A DNA stretch of 64,000 nucleotides, from positions 372,001-436,000 of the forward strand of contig NZ_JACJUD010000001.1 of assembly GCF_014174475.1 (NCBI RefSeq), read 5' to 3'. Positions 43,527-51,729 of this stretch are shown in pieces; positions within the stretch are counted from its first letter, which is position 1, and each line of letters opens with the position of its first letter. Under the pieces are notes generated by a model. That model was not told where the DNA came from and searched no databases. It worked only from the letters and a program-made list of their open reading frames with translations. The translations under genes and the position numbers were made by a program. This DNA comes from Aquipseudomonas ullengensis (GTDB lineage Bacteria; Pseudomonadota; Gammaproteobacteria; Pseudomonadales; Pseudomonadaceae).

Positions 43527-45596
43527 ATGGCCATCGAAAAAAAAACCATACGCCTGCTGATCCTTGAGGATTCGCAGAACGAGGCCGAGCGCCTGGTCAG
43601 CCTGTTCCGCAATGCCGGAAGGGCGACCCGCGTTCACCGCATCACCTCCAGCGACAACCTCGCCGAAGCCCTGCAACAGAGCTGGGACCTGCTGATCAGT
43701 GCCCCCAGCAGCGAACACCTGGAACCGAACGAAGCGATCACCGCCATCCGCCGCCAGGCCAAGGACATTCCGTTCATCCAGCTGATCGACGGCAACGACT
43801 CCGACGCCATCACCGAAGCCCTGATGCTCGGCGCCCAGGATGCCCTGCCCCAGGGTGAAGACGAGCGCCTGATTCTGGTGGCCAACCGCGAACTGGCCAA
43901 CCTCGAGGAGCGCCGCGCCCGCCGCAGCGCCGAGGTCGCCCTGCGTGAAGCAGAGAAGCGCTGCCAGCTGCTGCTGGACAGCTCCGTCGACGCTATCACC
44001 TATGTCCACGACGGCATGCACATCTATGCCAACCGCGCTTACCTCAAGCTGTTCGACTACGAGGATGGTGACGAACTGGAAGGCATGCCGATGATCGACC
44101 TGATCGCCAGCGAAGATCAGGCCGCGTTCAAGGACTTCCTGAAGAACTACTCGAGCGCCGAAGGCAGTGCCGAACTGGCCTGCGCCGGGGTCAAGGCCAA
44201 CGGCCAACGCTTCCCGGCACGCATGGGTTTTTCCCCGGCGACCTACGATGGCGAGCCGTGCATCCAGGTGGTGATCCGCGCCGAGGCCGACAACGCCGAG
44301 CTGGAAGAGAAGCTGCGTGAAATCAGCAGCCAGGACCTGGTCACCGGCCTGTACAACCGCCCGCACTTCCTCGAGCTGATGGATGGTGCCGCACAACGCG
44401 CGGTGACCACCAACCAGGTTTCCAGCCTGGCCTACATCCGCGTCGACCGTTACAGCGAGGCGATTGGCGAAGTCGGCCTGGCGGGCATCGACATGCTCCT
44501 GACCGACCTGGCCAACCTGCTGCGCAACCACTTCCCCGCCGGCACGCCGCTGGCACGCTTCGGTGACGACGTGTTCACCGCCCTGCTGCCCGACCTGCTC
44601 CCCGAGCAGACCCGCGAGCAACTGGCGGCGCTGCTGAAGAAAGCCGAAGGGCACATGTTCGACATCAGCGGCCGCACCGTGCAAACCACCCTGTCGATTG
44701 GCGTCGCCGGGCTTGGCGAGCAGACCAGCAAGGCCCAGGACGTGATCGACCGCGCACACCGCTGCGCCGACGACATCGCCGATGGCAACGCGATCAAGAT
44801 CTTCAATCCGGCCGATGAGCTGGCTGCTGCCGCCAACCGCGGCAACATCATCGCGATGATCCAGCAGGCGCTGGACAACAACAGTTTCCGCCTGCTGTTC
44901 CAGCCGATCATCAGCCTGCGCGGCGACAGCGACGAGCACTATGAAGTGCTGCTGCGCCTGCTCAACCCGCAAGGCGAAGACGTCCCCACCGGCGATGTGA
45001 TGAACGCCGCCCGCGATGCCGGCCTGGCCGAGAAGATCGACCGCTGGGTGATCCTCAACTCGATCAAGCTGCTCGCCGAACACCGCAGCAAGGGCCACAG
45101 CACCCGCCTGTTCGTGCACCTGACCAGCAACAGCCTGCAGGACCAGACCCTGCTGCCATGGCTCAGCGTGGCACTCAAAGCCGCGCGCCTGCCGTCGGAT
45201 GCCCTGGTGTTCCAGATCAGCGAGCCGGATGCGATTGCCTACCTGAAGCAGGCCAAGGCCTTGACGCAAGGCCTCGCAGAGCTGCACTGCAAGGTCGCCC
45301 TGAACCAGTTTGGCTGCGCGCTGAACCCGTTCAACACGCTCAAGTACCTGAACGTGGACTTCGTCAAAGTCGACGGCTCGTTCTCCCAGGAGCTGTCCAG
45401 CGCGGACAACCAGGAAACCCTGAAGACCCTGCTGGCCAGCCTGCACGCCCAGGCCAAGCTGACCATCGTGCCGTACGTCGAGAGCGCCAGCGTGCTGGCC
45501 ACGCTGTGGCAGGCCGGGGTCAACTACATCCAGGGTCACTACCTGCAGGGGCCGAGCCAGTCGATGGACTACGACTTCTCCGCCGGCGACGAGTAA
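43527..45596 (+). CDS. fimX: FimX, degenerate GGDEF-EAL regulator of type IV pili
   Basis: 689 residues from the ATG at 43527, close to the 691 of P. aeruginosa FimX. Domain order: REC-like (about 1-125, with EDSQNEAERL), PAS (about 145-260), GGDEF (about 275-430) and EAL (about 440-689). The cyclase motif is GDDVF at 346-350 and the phosphodiesterase motif EVL at 473-475, so both enzymes are expected to be inactive. FimX is known as a high-affinity c-di-GMP sensor that promotes type IV pilus assembly at the pole. A run of nine A residues starts 10 bases after the ATG. Confidence 0.92.
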   Translation: MAIEKKTIRLLILEDSQNEAERLVSLFRNAGRATRVHRITSSDNLAEALQQSWDLLISAPSSEHLEPNEAITAIRRQAKDIPFIQLIDGNDSDAITEALMLGAQDALPQGEDERLILVANRELANLEERRARRSAEVALREAEKRCQLLLDSSVDAITYVHDGMHIYANRAYLKLFDYEDGDELEGMPMIDLIASEDQAAFKDFLKNYSSAEGSAELACAGVKANGQRFPARMGFSPATYDGEPCIQVVIRAEADNAELEEKLREISSQDLVTGLYNRPHFLELMDGAAQRAVTTNQVSSLAYIRVDRYSEAIGEVGLAGIDMLLTDLANLLRNHFPAGTPLARFGDDVFTALLPDLLPEQTREQLAALLKKAEGHMFDISGRTVQTTLSIGVAGLGEQTSKAQDVIDRAHRCADDIADGNAIKIFNPADELAAAANRGNIIAMIQQALDNNSFRLLFQPIISLRGDSDEHYEVLLRLLNPQGEDVPTGDVMNAARDAGLAEKIDRWVILNSIKLLAEHRSKGHSTRLFVHLTSNSLQDQTLLPWLSVALKAARLPSDALVFQISEPDAIAYLKQAKALTQGLAELHCKVALNQFGCALNPFNTLKYLNVDFVKVDGSFSQELSSADNQETLKTLLASLHAQAKLTIVPYVESASVLATLWQAGVNYIQGHYLQGPSQSMDYDFSAGDE

Positions 45597-45606
45597 ACGC
45601 TCCCAA

Positions 45607-45637
45607 CAAAAAGCCCCGCAGATGCGGGGCTTTTTTG
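45607..45637. terminator. Bidirectional terminator between fimX and serB
   Basis: An A/G/C-rich stem AAAAAGCCCCGC around the loop AGAT is followed by TTTTTT on the plus strand and by TTTTTG on the minus strand. It lies between the convergent stops of fimX (45596) and serB (45651). Confidence 0.85.
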
Positions 45638-45650
45638 TGGCTGGCGAAAA

Positions 45651-46865
45651 TCAGTCGTGACCGTCGCGATCACGGAAGCCCAGCAGGTAGAGAATGCCGT
45701 CCAGGCCCAGGGTGGAAATCGCCTGCTTGGCCGATTGCTTGACCAGCGGCTTGGCACGGAAGGCCACGCCAAGCCCGGCCAGGCCGAGCATCGGCAGATC
45801 GTTGGCACCGTCGCCGACGGCAATGGTCTGCTCCAGGCGCAGCCCCTCTTTTGCCGCCAGCTCACGCAGCAGGTCGGCCTTGCGCTGCGCATCGACAATC
45901 GGCTCGACCGCAACGCCGGTGACCTTGCCATCGACGATCTGCAGTTCGTTGGCAAACACGTAGTCGATGCCCAGCTTGGCCTGCAGCTGCTTGGCAAAGT
46001 AAGTGAAGCCACCCGAGAGAATTGCGGTCTTGTAGCCCAGGCGCTTGAGCTCGGCGAACAGCACTTCGGCACCCTCGGTCAGGCGCAGCGAGGCGCCGAT
46101 ATCGGCCAGCACGGTTTCCGGCAGGCCCTGCAACAGCGCCATGCGTTCCTTGAAGCTGGCACGGAAATCCAGCTCGCCGCGCATCGCCCGCTCGGTGATT
46201 TCCGAGACCTGCTCACCCACGCCGTAGGCCTTGGCCAGCTCGTCGATGACCTCGGCCTCGATCAACGTCGAGTCCATGTCGAACACCGCCAGGCGGCGAT
46301 TACGGCGGAACAGCGAGTCGCGCTGGAAGGCGATGTCGACGTTCAGCTCCTGGGCCACGCTGAGGAACTCGGCGCGCAGCGCCACGGCATCGGCCGGCTC
46401 GCCGCGCACGGAGAACTCGATGCAGCCCTTGCCCTGGTCGGCCGGAGTGTCCAGCGGCATGCGCCCGGACAGGCGATCGATATGGTCGATATTCAGGCCG
46501 TACTTGGCGGTGATCGAGCTGACCCGCTGCAGTTGCTCGGCGGTGACCTTGCGCGTCAGCAGGGTGACGATGTAGCGCGGCTTGCCCTGGCCACCGACCC
46601 ACTGCTGATAATCGGACTCGGAAACCGGGGTGAAGCGCACCTGCTGGTCCAGCTTGTAGGCGGTGAACAGCACATCCTTGAGCACCGACGAAGCCTGCTC
46701 GGTATCGGGGATCTCGACCAGGATGCCGAACGACAGGGTGTCGTGGATCACCGCCTGGCCGATGTCGAGGATATTCACCCCGCCCTGGGCCAGCACGCCG
46801 GTAATGGCCGCGGTCAGACCCGGGCGATCTTCCCCGGTGATGTTGATCAGGACGATTTCGCGCAA
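45651..46865 (-). CDS. serB: Phosphoserine phosphatase SerB
   Basis: About 404 residues. It hydrolyses O-phosphoserine, the last step of serine synthesis. Two ACT-like domains (about 1-85 and 95-165) precede a HAD domain with motif I FDMDSTLIEAEVIDELA, motif II SGGFT and motif III/IV GDGANDLPMLGLAGLG. The start is taken as TTG at 46863-46865, because GGGAG is eight bases upstream and the family begins MREIVLINITGEDRPGL. A GTG three codons earlier is an alternative but overlaps the ribosome binding site. Confidence 0.94.
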   Translation of the reverse strand: MREIVLINITGEDRPGLTAAITGVLAQGGVNILDIGQAVIHDTLSFGILVEIPDTEQASSVLKDVLFTAYKLDQQVRFTPVSESDYQQWVGGQGKPRYIVTLLTRKVTAEQLQRVSSITAKYGLNIDHIDRLSGRMPLDTPADQGKGCIEFSVRGEPADAVALRAEFLSVAQELNVDIAFQRDSLFRRNRRLAVFDMDSTLIEAEVIDELAKAYGVGEQVSEITERAMRGELDFRASFKERMALLQGLPETVLADIGASLRLTEGAEVLFAELKRLGYKTAILSGGFTYFAKQLQAKLGIDYVFANELQIVDGKVTGVAVEPIVDAQRKADLLRELAAKEGLRLEQTIAVGDGANDLPMLGLAGLGVAFRAKPLVKQSAKQAISTLGLDGILYLLGFRDRDGHD

Positions 46866-46972
46866 GGCGTTCACTCCCAGGCTGGCAGTTAAAGTCGGCA
46901 GAAGGGCACTGCGGCCCATCGAAAGGCGCACATTCTAACCAGTTTCCCCCCTGCCAGGGCACGGGCGGCGCT

Positions 46973-47000
46973 TTGCCCGCATGGGGGGCGTGGTTATACT
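46973..47000 (+). promoter_or_regulatory. Sigma-70 promoter of the AhpA-like gene
   Basis: -35 TTGCCC (46973-46978) and -10 TATACT (46995-47000) with 16-base spacing. The start codon lies 34 bases after the -10 box. The -10 is followed by GCGCGG. Confidence 0.5.
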
Positions 47001-47033
47001 GCGCGGCAATCCAATTCAGAAGAGCCGCGCGCT

Positions 47034-48551
47034 GTGAACCGGCCCGTTCAGGTCAAACCCGACAATTTCTTCCTCCTGCTGTTCAATGCCCTGCGCCAGC
47101 GCCGTGTGCCGCTGGCGCTGCGTATCGCCAGTCATAGCCTGCTGCTGGTTGCACTGGCCCTGGTGATCTACGCCTGGGTCATGGGCATGCAGTTCAAGCA
47201 GGCCATGCAGCAGCAGGCCGACGCCCTCGGCCAGAGCCTGACCGTGCAAACGGCGGCGTCCGCCACCGAGCTGCTGGTGTCCAACGACATCCTCAGCCTC
47301 AACGTATTGCTCAGCAACCTGGTGAAGAACCCGCTAGTGGCCCACGCCGCCATCTACAGCGTGGACAACCGCATCCTCGCCGAAGCCGGCTCGCGCCCCA
47401 GCCAGGGCCTGCTGGGCGATACCGAAGGCCTCTACTCGACGCCCATCACCTTCCAGGAAGTGATCGCCGGGCAGCTGCGCATCAGCCTCGACATGCAGCA
47501 GTTCCAGCAGCCAATGACCATCAGCCTACAGAGCATGGGGCTGCTCAGCCTGATCCTGCTGGCCCTGGCCATGTCATTGAGCCTGCGCCTCGGCCGGCAC
47601 ATCTCCACCCCGCTGCTGCAATTGCGCCTGTGGCTGCGCGACCCGGATGACCCGGCCCCAGGCGCCGGGCGCCAGGACGAAATCGGCGATCTGGCCCGCC
47701 AGCTCCAGGCCCGCCTGGTACCGGAAAAGCCGCAGCCTGAGCCGCAGCCCAGCGACGACTACGCCGAAGACGAAGACGACCACGGCCCGTACCTCGACGA
47801 GCACGAGCCCTCCTTCGACGTGCCCAACCTGCGCGAGCCGGCCTTCGACGCCGACGACATCGGCTACGACGAGTCCTACGACGAGCGCGAACCCGAGCAC
47901 CGGGTCGACGACGATCCGTTCAGCGACCTCGACGAAATCACCCCGAGCGCACCGCCAGCACCACCGGCCGCGCCGGTATTGAGTGCGGTGCTGGCGATCC
48001 AGCTCGGTGCCCAGGAGCAATTGCGTCACCTGCCGCGCTCGCGCCTGATGGAGTTGCTGCAGCGTTATCGCGACTGCCTGGAGCAGGCCGCCGCGCTGTA
48101 CCAGGGCAAGCTCTACACGCTCAACGACGGCAGCAGCCTGATGCTGTTCAGCAGCAGCCAGAGCGGTGAGGACTACCTGACCCACGCCCTGTGCTGCGGC
48201 GAGCTGATGCGCGCCCTCGGCCATGCCCTGCAGATCGAGGTGGCCGATAGCGGCATCACCCTGCAACTGCAACTCGGCCTGACCCACAGCGACCAGCCGA
48301 TCCCGACCAGCCAGGCCGAAGTCCTGCTTAGCGACGCCGCACAGGATGCCCTGGCCCTGTCGCAGCACAGCCGCAACCTGCTGCTGGTGCAACGCGCGAT
48401 TGGCGATGATGCGCAGGTACGCGCCTGCGCCCGTATTCGCCCGATCGCCAGCCCGGAAGGCGCGAGCTGCGTCGAGCGCCTGCTCGAGCCCTACCCGTCG
48501 CTACTGGAGCGCCAACTGGCGCGTATGCACGAGCACACGCCACAGCCGTGA
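47034..48551 (+). CDS. AhpA/YtjB-like membrane protein with cyclase-like domain
   Basis: 505 residues. TM1 (about 28-50), a periplasmic domain (about 50-160), and TM2 (about 164-184) with a short HAMP-like continuation give a receptor topology like AhpA/YtjB, which is adjacent to serB in many gammaproteobacteria. A strongly acidic, Pro-rich linker covers about 220-312. The C-terminal domain (about 315-470) has the pattern of a class III nucleotide cyclase homology domain, but its metal-binding Asp positions are replaced (see findings). It starts with GTG at 47034. The function is unknown. Its stop overlaps the next start by four bases. Confidence 0.75.
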   Translation: MNRPVQVKPDNFFLLLFNALRQRRVPLALRIASHSLLLVALALVIYAWVMGMQFKQAMQQQADALGQSLTVQTAASATELLVSNDILSLNVLLSNLVKNPLVAHAAIYSVDNRILAEAGSRPSQGLLGDTEGLYSTPITFQEVIAGQLRISLDMQQFQQPMTISLQSMGLLSLILLALAMSLSLRLGRHISTPLLQLRLWLRDPDDPAPGAGRQDEIGDLARQLQARLVPEKPQPEPQPSDDYAEDEDDHGPYLDEHEPSFDVPNLREPAFDADDIGYDESYDEREPEHRVDDDPFSDLDEITPSAPPAPPAAPVLSAVLAIQLGAQEQLRHLPRSRLMELLQRYRDCLEQAAALYQGKLYTLNDGSSLMLFSSSQSGEDYLTHALCCGELMRALGHALQIEVADSGITLQLQLGLTHSDQPIPTSQAEVLLSDAAQDALALSQHSRNLLLVQRAIGDDAQVRACARIRPIASPEGASCVERLLEPYPSLLERQLARMHEHTPQP

Positions 48552-49105
48552 CCACCCTGATCAGCCACCCGCTGCCGATTCTCGCGCTCGGGTTGGCCCT
48601 GGGCTCGCAGCGGGTGCCACCGCGCCTGCTGCTGGCTAGCCTGCTGTTCACCTGCCTGCCGGATGCCGACGTCCTGGCCTTCAAGCTGGGCATTGCCTAC
48701 GCCGATGCCTTCGGCCATCGCGGCTTCAGTCATTCCCTGTTGTTTGCCGGCCTGTGCGGACTGCTGGGCGCACTGGGCTGTCGCCTGCTTGATTGCGGGC
48801 CGTTCAAGGCCTTGGTCTGGATCGGCCTGGCAACCGCCTCCCACAGCCTGCTGGATGCCGCCACCAACGGCGGTCTGGGCGTGGCCTGGTTGTGGCCCTG
48901 GAGCGAGCAGCGCTTCTTCCTGCCCTGGCGACCGATTGCCGTGTCGCCCTTCGTCAATGGCTTCTTCACCCAGCGCGGCCTGCTGGTGCTGGCCTCGGAG
49001 GCGCGCTGGGTATGGCTGCCCTGCCTGCTCCTGGCGCTGAGCGGGATCAGCCTGCGGGCGCTATGGCGCCTGCGGCGGCAGCAGGCGCTGCAACCCGGCG
49101 AGTAA
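48548..49105 (+). CDS. YdjM-like metal-dependent hydrolase, membrane protein (DUF457)
   Basis: 185 residues with about four membrane helices. Conserved polar motifs between helices are PDADV (near 37), GHRGFSHS (near 56) and HSLLDAATNGG (near 99). These His/Asp residues fit the metal-dependent membrane hydrolase family DUF457/YdjM; the E. coli member is SOS-induced. Start GTG at 48548 overlaps the upstream stop as GTGA. The last 45 bases overlap the 3' end of waaA on the other strand. Confidence 0.8.
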   Translation: MTTLISHPLPILALGLALGSQRVPPRLLLASLLFTCLPDADVLAFKLGIAYADAFGHRGFSHSLLFAGLCGLLGALGCRLLDCGPFKALVWIGLATASHSLLDAATNGGLGVAWLWPWSEQRFFLPWRPIAVSPFVNGFFTQRGLLVLASEARWVWLPCLLLALSGISLRALWRLRRQQALQPGE

Positions 49106-50341
49106 GCGCGCCAGGGCGCCCTGATTGGCGCGCAGCACGCCCAACCCACCCTCGGCCATGCGCCGGGCCAGATCGGGCTCAGCGAACAGTTGCTGCAGCG
49201 CGGCGAACAGTTCGTCGCTGTCGTGCACTTCACGCAGGTCACCGGCCTCACGCAACAGGGCCGAAATCTCGAGGAAGTTGAACAGGTGCGGCCCACTCAG
49301 CAGTGGCTTGCCCAGCGCCGCCGGCTCCAGCAGGTTGTGCCCGCCATTAGCCACCAGGCTGCCGCCGACAAAGGCCAGGTCGGCCAGGGCGTAGAGAAAC
49401 AGCAGCTCGCCCAGGGTGTCGCCCACCAGCACCGTTGTTTGCGCATCGACCGCCTGGGCGCTGGAGCGGCGCACCGTGGCAAAACCTTCCTTGCGGCACA
49501 GCTCGGCTACCGCGTCGAAACGCTCCGGATGGCGCGGCACCAGAATCAGCAGCGCCTGCGGTTGCTGCACCAGCAACTGGCGATGCGCGGCGAGGATCAC
49601 TTCGTCCTCGCCGGCATGGGTGCTGGCGGCGATCCACACCGGGCGCTGCGTTGCCTGCCACTCCTCGCGCAGCAAGGCCGCGCGCTGCAACAGCTCGGGA
49701 TCCACGCTGAGGTCGAACTTGATCGAACCGGTCACCTCGACACAGCCGGGCCGCGCGCCCAGCTGGCGAAAACGCTCGGCTTCCGTCTCGGTCTGCACGG
49801 CTATCAGGCTCAGCTCGCCCAGCATCGGCGCAGTCAGCTTGGCGAACCTGGCATAACCGCGCGCCGAGCGTTCGGACAAGCGCGCATTGGCCAGCACCAC
49901 GGGCACCCCATGCCTGGCGCACTGGTGGATATGGTTGGGCCACAACTCGGTTTCCATGATCACCGCCAGCTGTGGCTGCAGCCGCTCGAAGAAGCGCGCG
50001 CAGGCCCAGGGCAGGTCATAGGGCAGGTAGCAGTGCTGGATCCTGTCGCCAAACAGCGCCTGAATCCGCTCCGAACCGGTCGGCGTCATGCTGGTCACGG
50101 TGATCGGCAGGTGCGGATAACGCGCCAGCAGTTCGCGGATCAACGGCGCCGCGGCGATGCTCTCGCCCAGCGACACCGCATGCACCCAGATACCGCCCGG
50201 CTTGAAGGCCGGCAAGCCGAAGGCAAAACGCTCGCCAATGCGCCGACCGTAGGCCGGCGCCTGCCAGGCGCGCCACAGCAGGCGCAGGAAAATCACTGGC
50301 AGGACCAGGTGCAGGATCAGGGTATAGAGGCGTCTGTTCAT
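49061..50341 (-). CDS. waaA: Kdo transferase WaaA
   Basis: 426 residues. It adds one or two 3-deoxy-D-manno-octulosonic acid residues to lipid IVA, the start of the LPS core. An N-terminal membrane anchor (about 4-21) is followed by a GT-B fold. HAVSLGESIAAAPLIREL (about 50-68) holds the catalytic Glu. TSMTPTGSERIQ, the GSIKFDL block and GGSLVANGGHNLLEPAALGKP form the CMP-Kdo site. The start is ATG at 50339-50341; the upstream extension was rejected. It opens the envelope-centred part of the window. Confidence 0.95.
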   Translation of the reverse strand: MNRRLYTLILHLVLPVIFLRLLWRAWQAPAYGRRIGERFAFGLPAFKPGGIWVHAVSLGESIAAAPLIRELLARYPHLPITVTSMTPTGSERIQALFGDRIQHCYLPYDLPWACARFFERLQPQLAVIMETELWPNHIHQCARHGVPVVLANARLSERSARGYARFAKLTAPMLGELSLIAVQTETEAERFRQLGARPGCVEVTGSIKFDLSVDPELLQRAALLREEWQATQRPVWIAASTHAGEDEVILAAHRQLLVQQPQALLILVPRHPERFDAVAELCRKEGFATVRRSSAQAVDAQTTVLVGDTLGELLFLYALADLAFVGGSLVANGGHNLLEPAALGKPLLSGPHLFNFLEISALLREAGDLREVHDSDELFAALQQLFAEPDLARRMAEGGLGVLRANQGALARLLAGLQRLLPPQAP

Positions 50342-50374
50342 GGGCGCGCAGCTTATCAGAGAGGTTCGGGCCAA

Positions 50375-51259
50375 TCAGCCCGCCGCCTGCAAGTGCTCGG
50401 CAAAGGCAGCAGCCAGCCACAAGGCCGCCGGCCCCAGCGCCTCATCGCGCCGGCACACCAGTTCCACCACCAGCGGTGGCGGTGTCCAGTCGCTGCTCAA
50501 CTCCACCAGTTGGCTCTGGTAGGTCGGGTACTGCACCACATGGCGCGGCAGCCAGGCCCAGCCCAGATTACGCATGAGCAACTCGGCCATGGCGTAGAAG
50601 CTGTCGGTACGCCAGACCGCGGGGCTGATCTGCTCGCCGCCGGGGTAATGGCTGTCCTGCGGCGCCATCAGCACCTGGCGATGGCGGGCCAATTCGCGAC
50701 GATCGACCAGGCCCATGGACGCCAGCGGGTGCCCGGCGCCACACACGGTGACCATCTCGATGGTGCCCAGGCGCTGCCGCTCCAGGGCGTCGGGCATCTG
50801 CTCGTGGTGAAACAACAGGCCGAGATCGGCCCGCCGCTCCAGCAACTTGCGCGCGACATCGCCCTGGGCGCCGCTGGCCAGCTGCACCTCCAGCAGGGGG
50901 AAGGCCTGGGCCAGGGCCTCGAGGCTGTCCAGCACTGGCTGATACGGCATCGCCTCATCCTGCGCCAGGCGCAGGCGCACTTCTTCGCCACACACCAGGC
51001 CCAACGCCCGCCCCTCCAGGCGCTCGCACTGGCGCAACACCTCGCGCGCCTCCTCCAGCAACGACATCCCGGCCGCCGTCAGGCGTGGCTGACGACCGCT
51101 GCTGCGCTCGAACAACAGCACGCCCAGATCGGTTTCGAGCAAGGCAATGGCCGTGCTCACCGCCGACTGTGCGCGCTGCAGGCGCCGCGCCACCGCAGAA
51201 AAGGACTGCCCCTCGGCGACACTGACAAACAGGCGGATCTGTTCAAGGTTCCACTGCAT
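50375..51259 (-). CDS. LysR family transcriptional regulator
   Basis: 294 residues. The N-terminal winged helix-turn-helix (about 1-60) contains FVSVAEGQSFSAVARRLQRA and the recognition-helix region VSTAIALLE. The effector-binding domain is at about 88-290. The start is ATG at 51257-51259 with GGAG six bases upstream; in-frame ATGs at 51265 and 51271 are alternatives. It is divergent from the SMR efflux gene with a T-N11-A palindrome between them, which makes the efflux gene the likely target. waaA lies 33 bases downstream. Confidence 0.9.
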   Translation of the reverse strand: MQWNLEQIRLFVSVAEGQSFSAVARRLQRAQSAVSTAIALLETDLGVLLFERSSGRQPRLTAAGMSLLEEAREVLRQCERLEGRALGLVCGEEVRLRLAQDEAMPYQPVLDSLEALAQAFPLLEVQLASGAQGDVARKLLERRADLGLLFHHEQMPDALERQRLGTIEMVTVCGAGHPLASMGLVDRRELARHRQVLMAPQDSHYPGGEQISPAVWRTDSFYAMAELLMRNLGWAWLPRHVVQYPTYQSQLVELSSDWTPPPLVVELVCRRDEALGPAALWLAAAFAEHLQAAG

Positions 51260-51268
51260 ACCCATCTC

Positions 51269-51286
51269 CATTACAGATAGGTAATG
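51269..51286. promoter_or_regulatory. LysR-type operator candidate
   Basis: A perfect inverted repeat CATTAC-N6-GTAATG containing a T-N11-A core, located 10 bases upstream of the regulator start and 57 bases upstream of the SMR gene. A -10-like TAGAAT for the SMR gene lies at 51311-51316, so the site is placed to control both directions. Confidence 0.5.
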
Positions 51287-51343
51287 ACTTTATCCCATCG
51301 GCACAACACCTAGAATGGCCTGCAGCCCAACAGGAGTACCACC

Positions 51344-51676
51344 ATGACCGGCTATCTCTACCTTGCCGTCGCCATCACCGCCGAAGTCATCGCCACCACC
51401 TCGATGAAGGCGCTCGACGGCTTCAACAAGCCGCTGCCCCTGGTGCTGGTCGTGGTCGGCTACGCCATTTCCTTCTGGATGCTCAGCCTGGTGATCAAGA
51501 CCATCCCGGTGGGCATCGCCTATGCCGTGTGGGCCGGCCTCGGCATCGTGCTGGTGAGCATCGCGGCCACCTTCCTCTACCAGCAGCGCCTGGACCTGCC
51601 CGCCATGCTCGGCATGGCCCTGATCATCGCCGGCGTGGTGGTGATCCAGCTGTTCTCCGCCAGCACCGGGCACTGA
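51344..51676 (+). CDS. SMR family multidrug efflux transporter
   Basis: 110 residues, four TM helices, the usual EmrE size. The membrane-embedded Glu14 that binds both protons and cationic drug is present (ITAEVIATTSMK). Helix 4 has the GVVVIQL dimerisation pattern. It exchanges protons for quaternary ammonium or aromatic cations, or guanidinium for the Gdx subtype; it resembles the EmrE/QacE subtype (WAGLGIVLVSI) more. AGGAG precedes the ATG. It probably answers to the divergent LysR regulator. Confidence 0.93.
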   Translation: MTGYLYLAVAITAEVIATTSMKALDGFNKPLPLVLVVVGYAISFWMLSLVIKTIPVGIAYAVWAGLGIVLVSIAATFLYQQRLDLPAMLGMALIIAGVVVIQLFSASTGH

Positions 51677-51729
51677 GCGGCAATCACCGCGTTATACTGC
51701 GCGCCTGTTTTTTCCAGCGAGCCCCGCGC

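Noticed and set aside
43509..45539. 676-codon minus-strand frame opposite fimX
   Set aside because: Gly/Val/Gln/His-rich shadow; fimX has all four expected domains on the plus strand.
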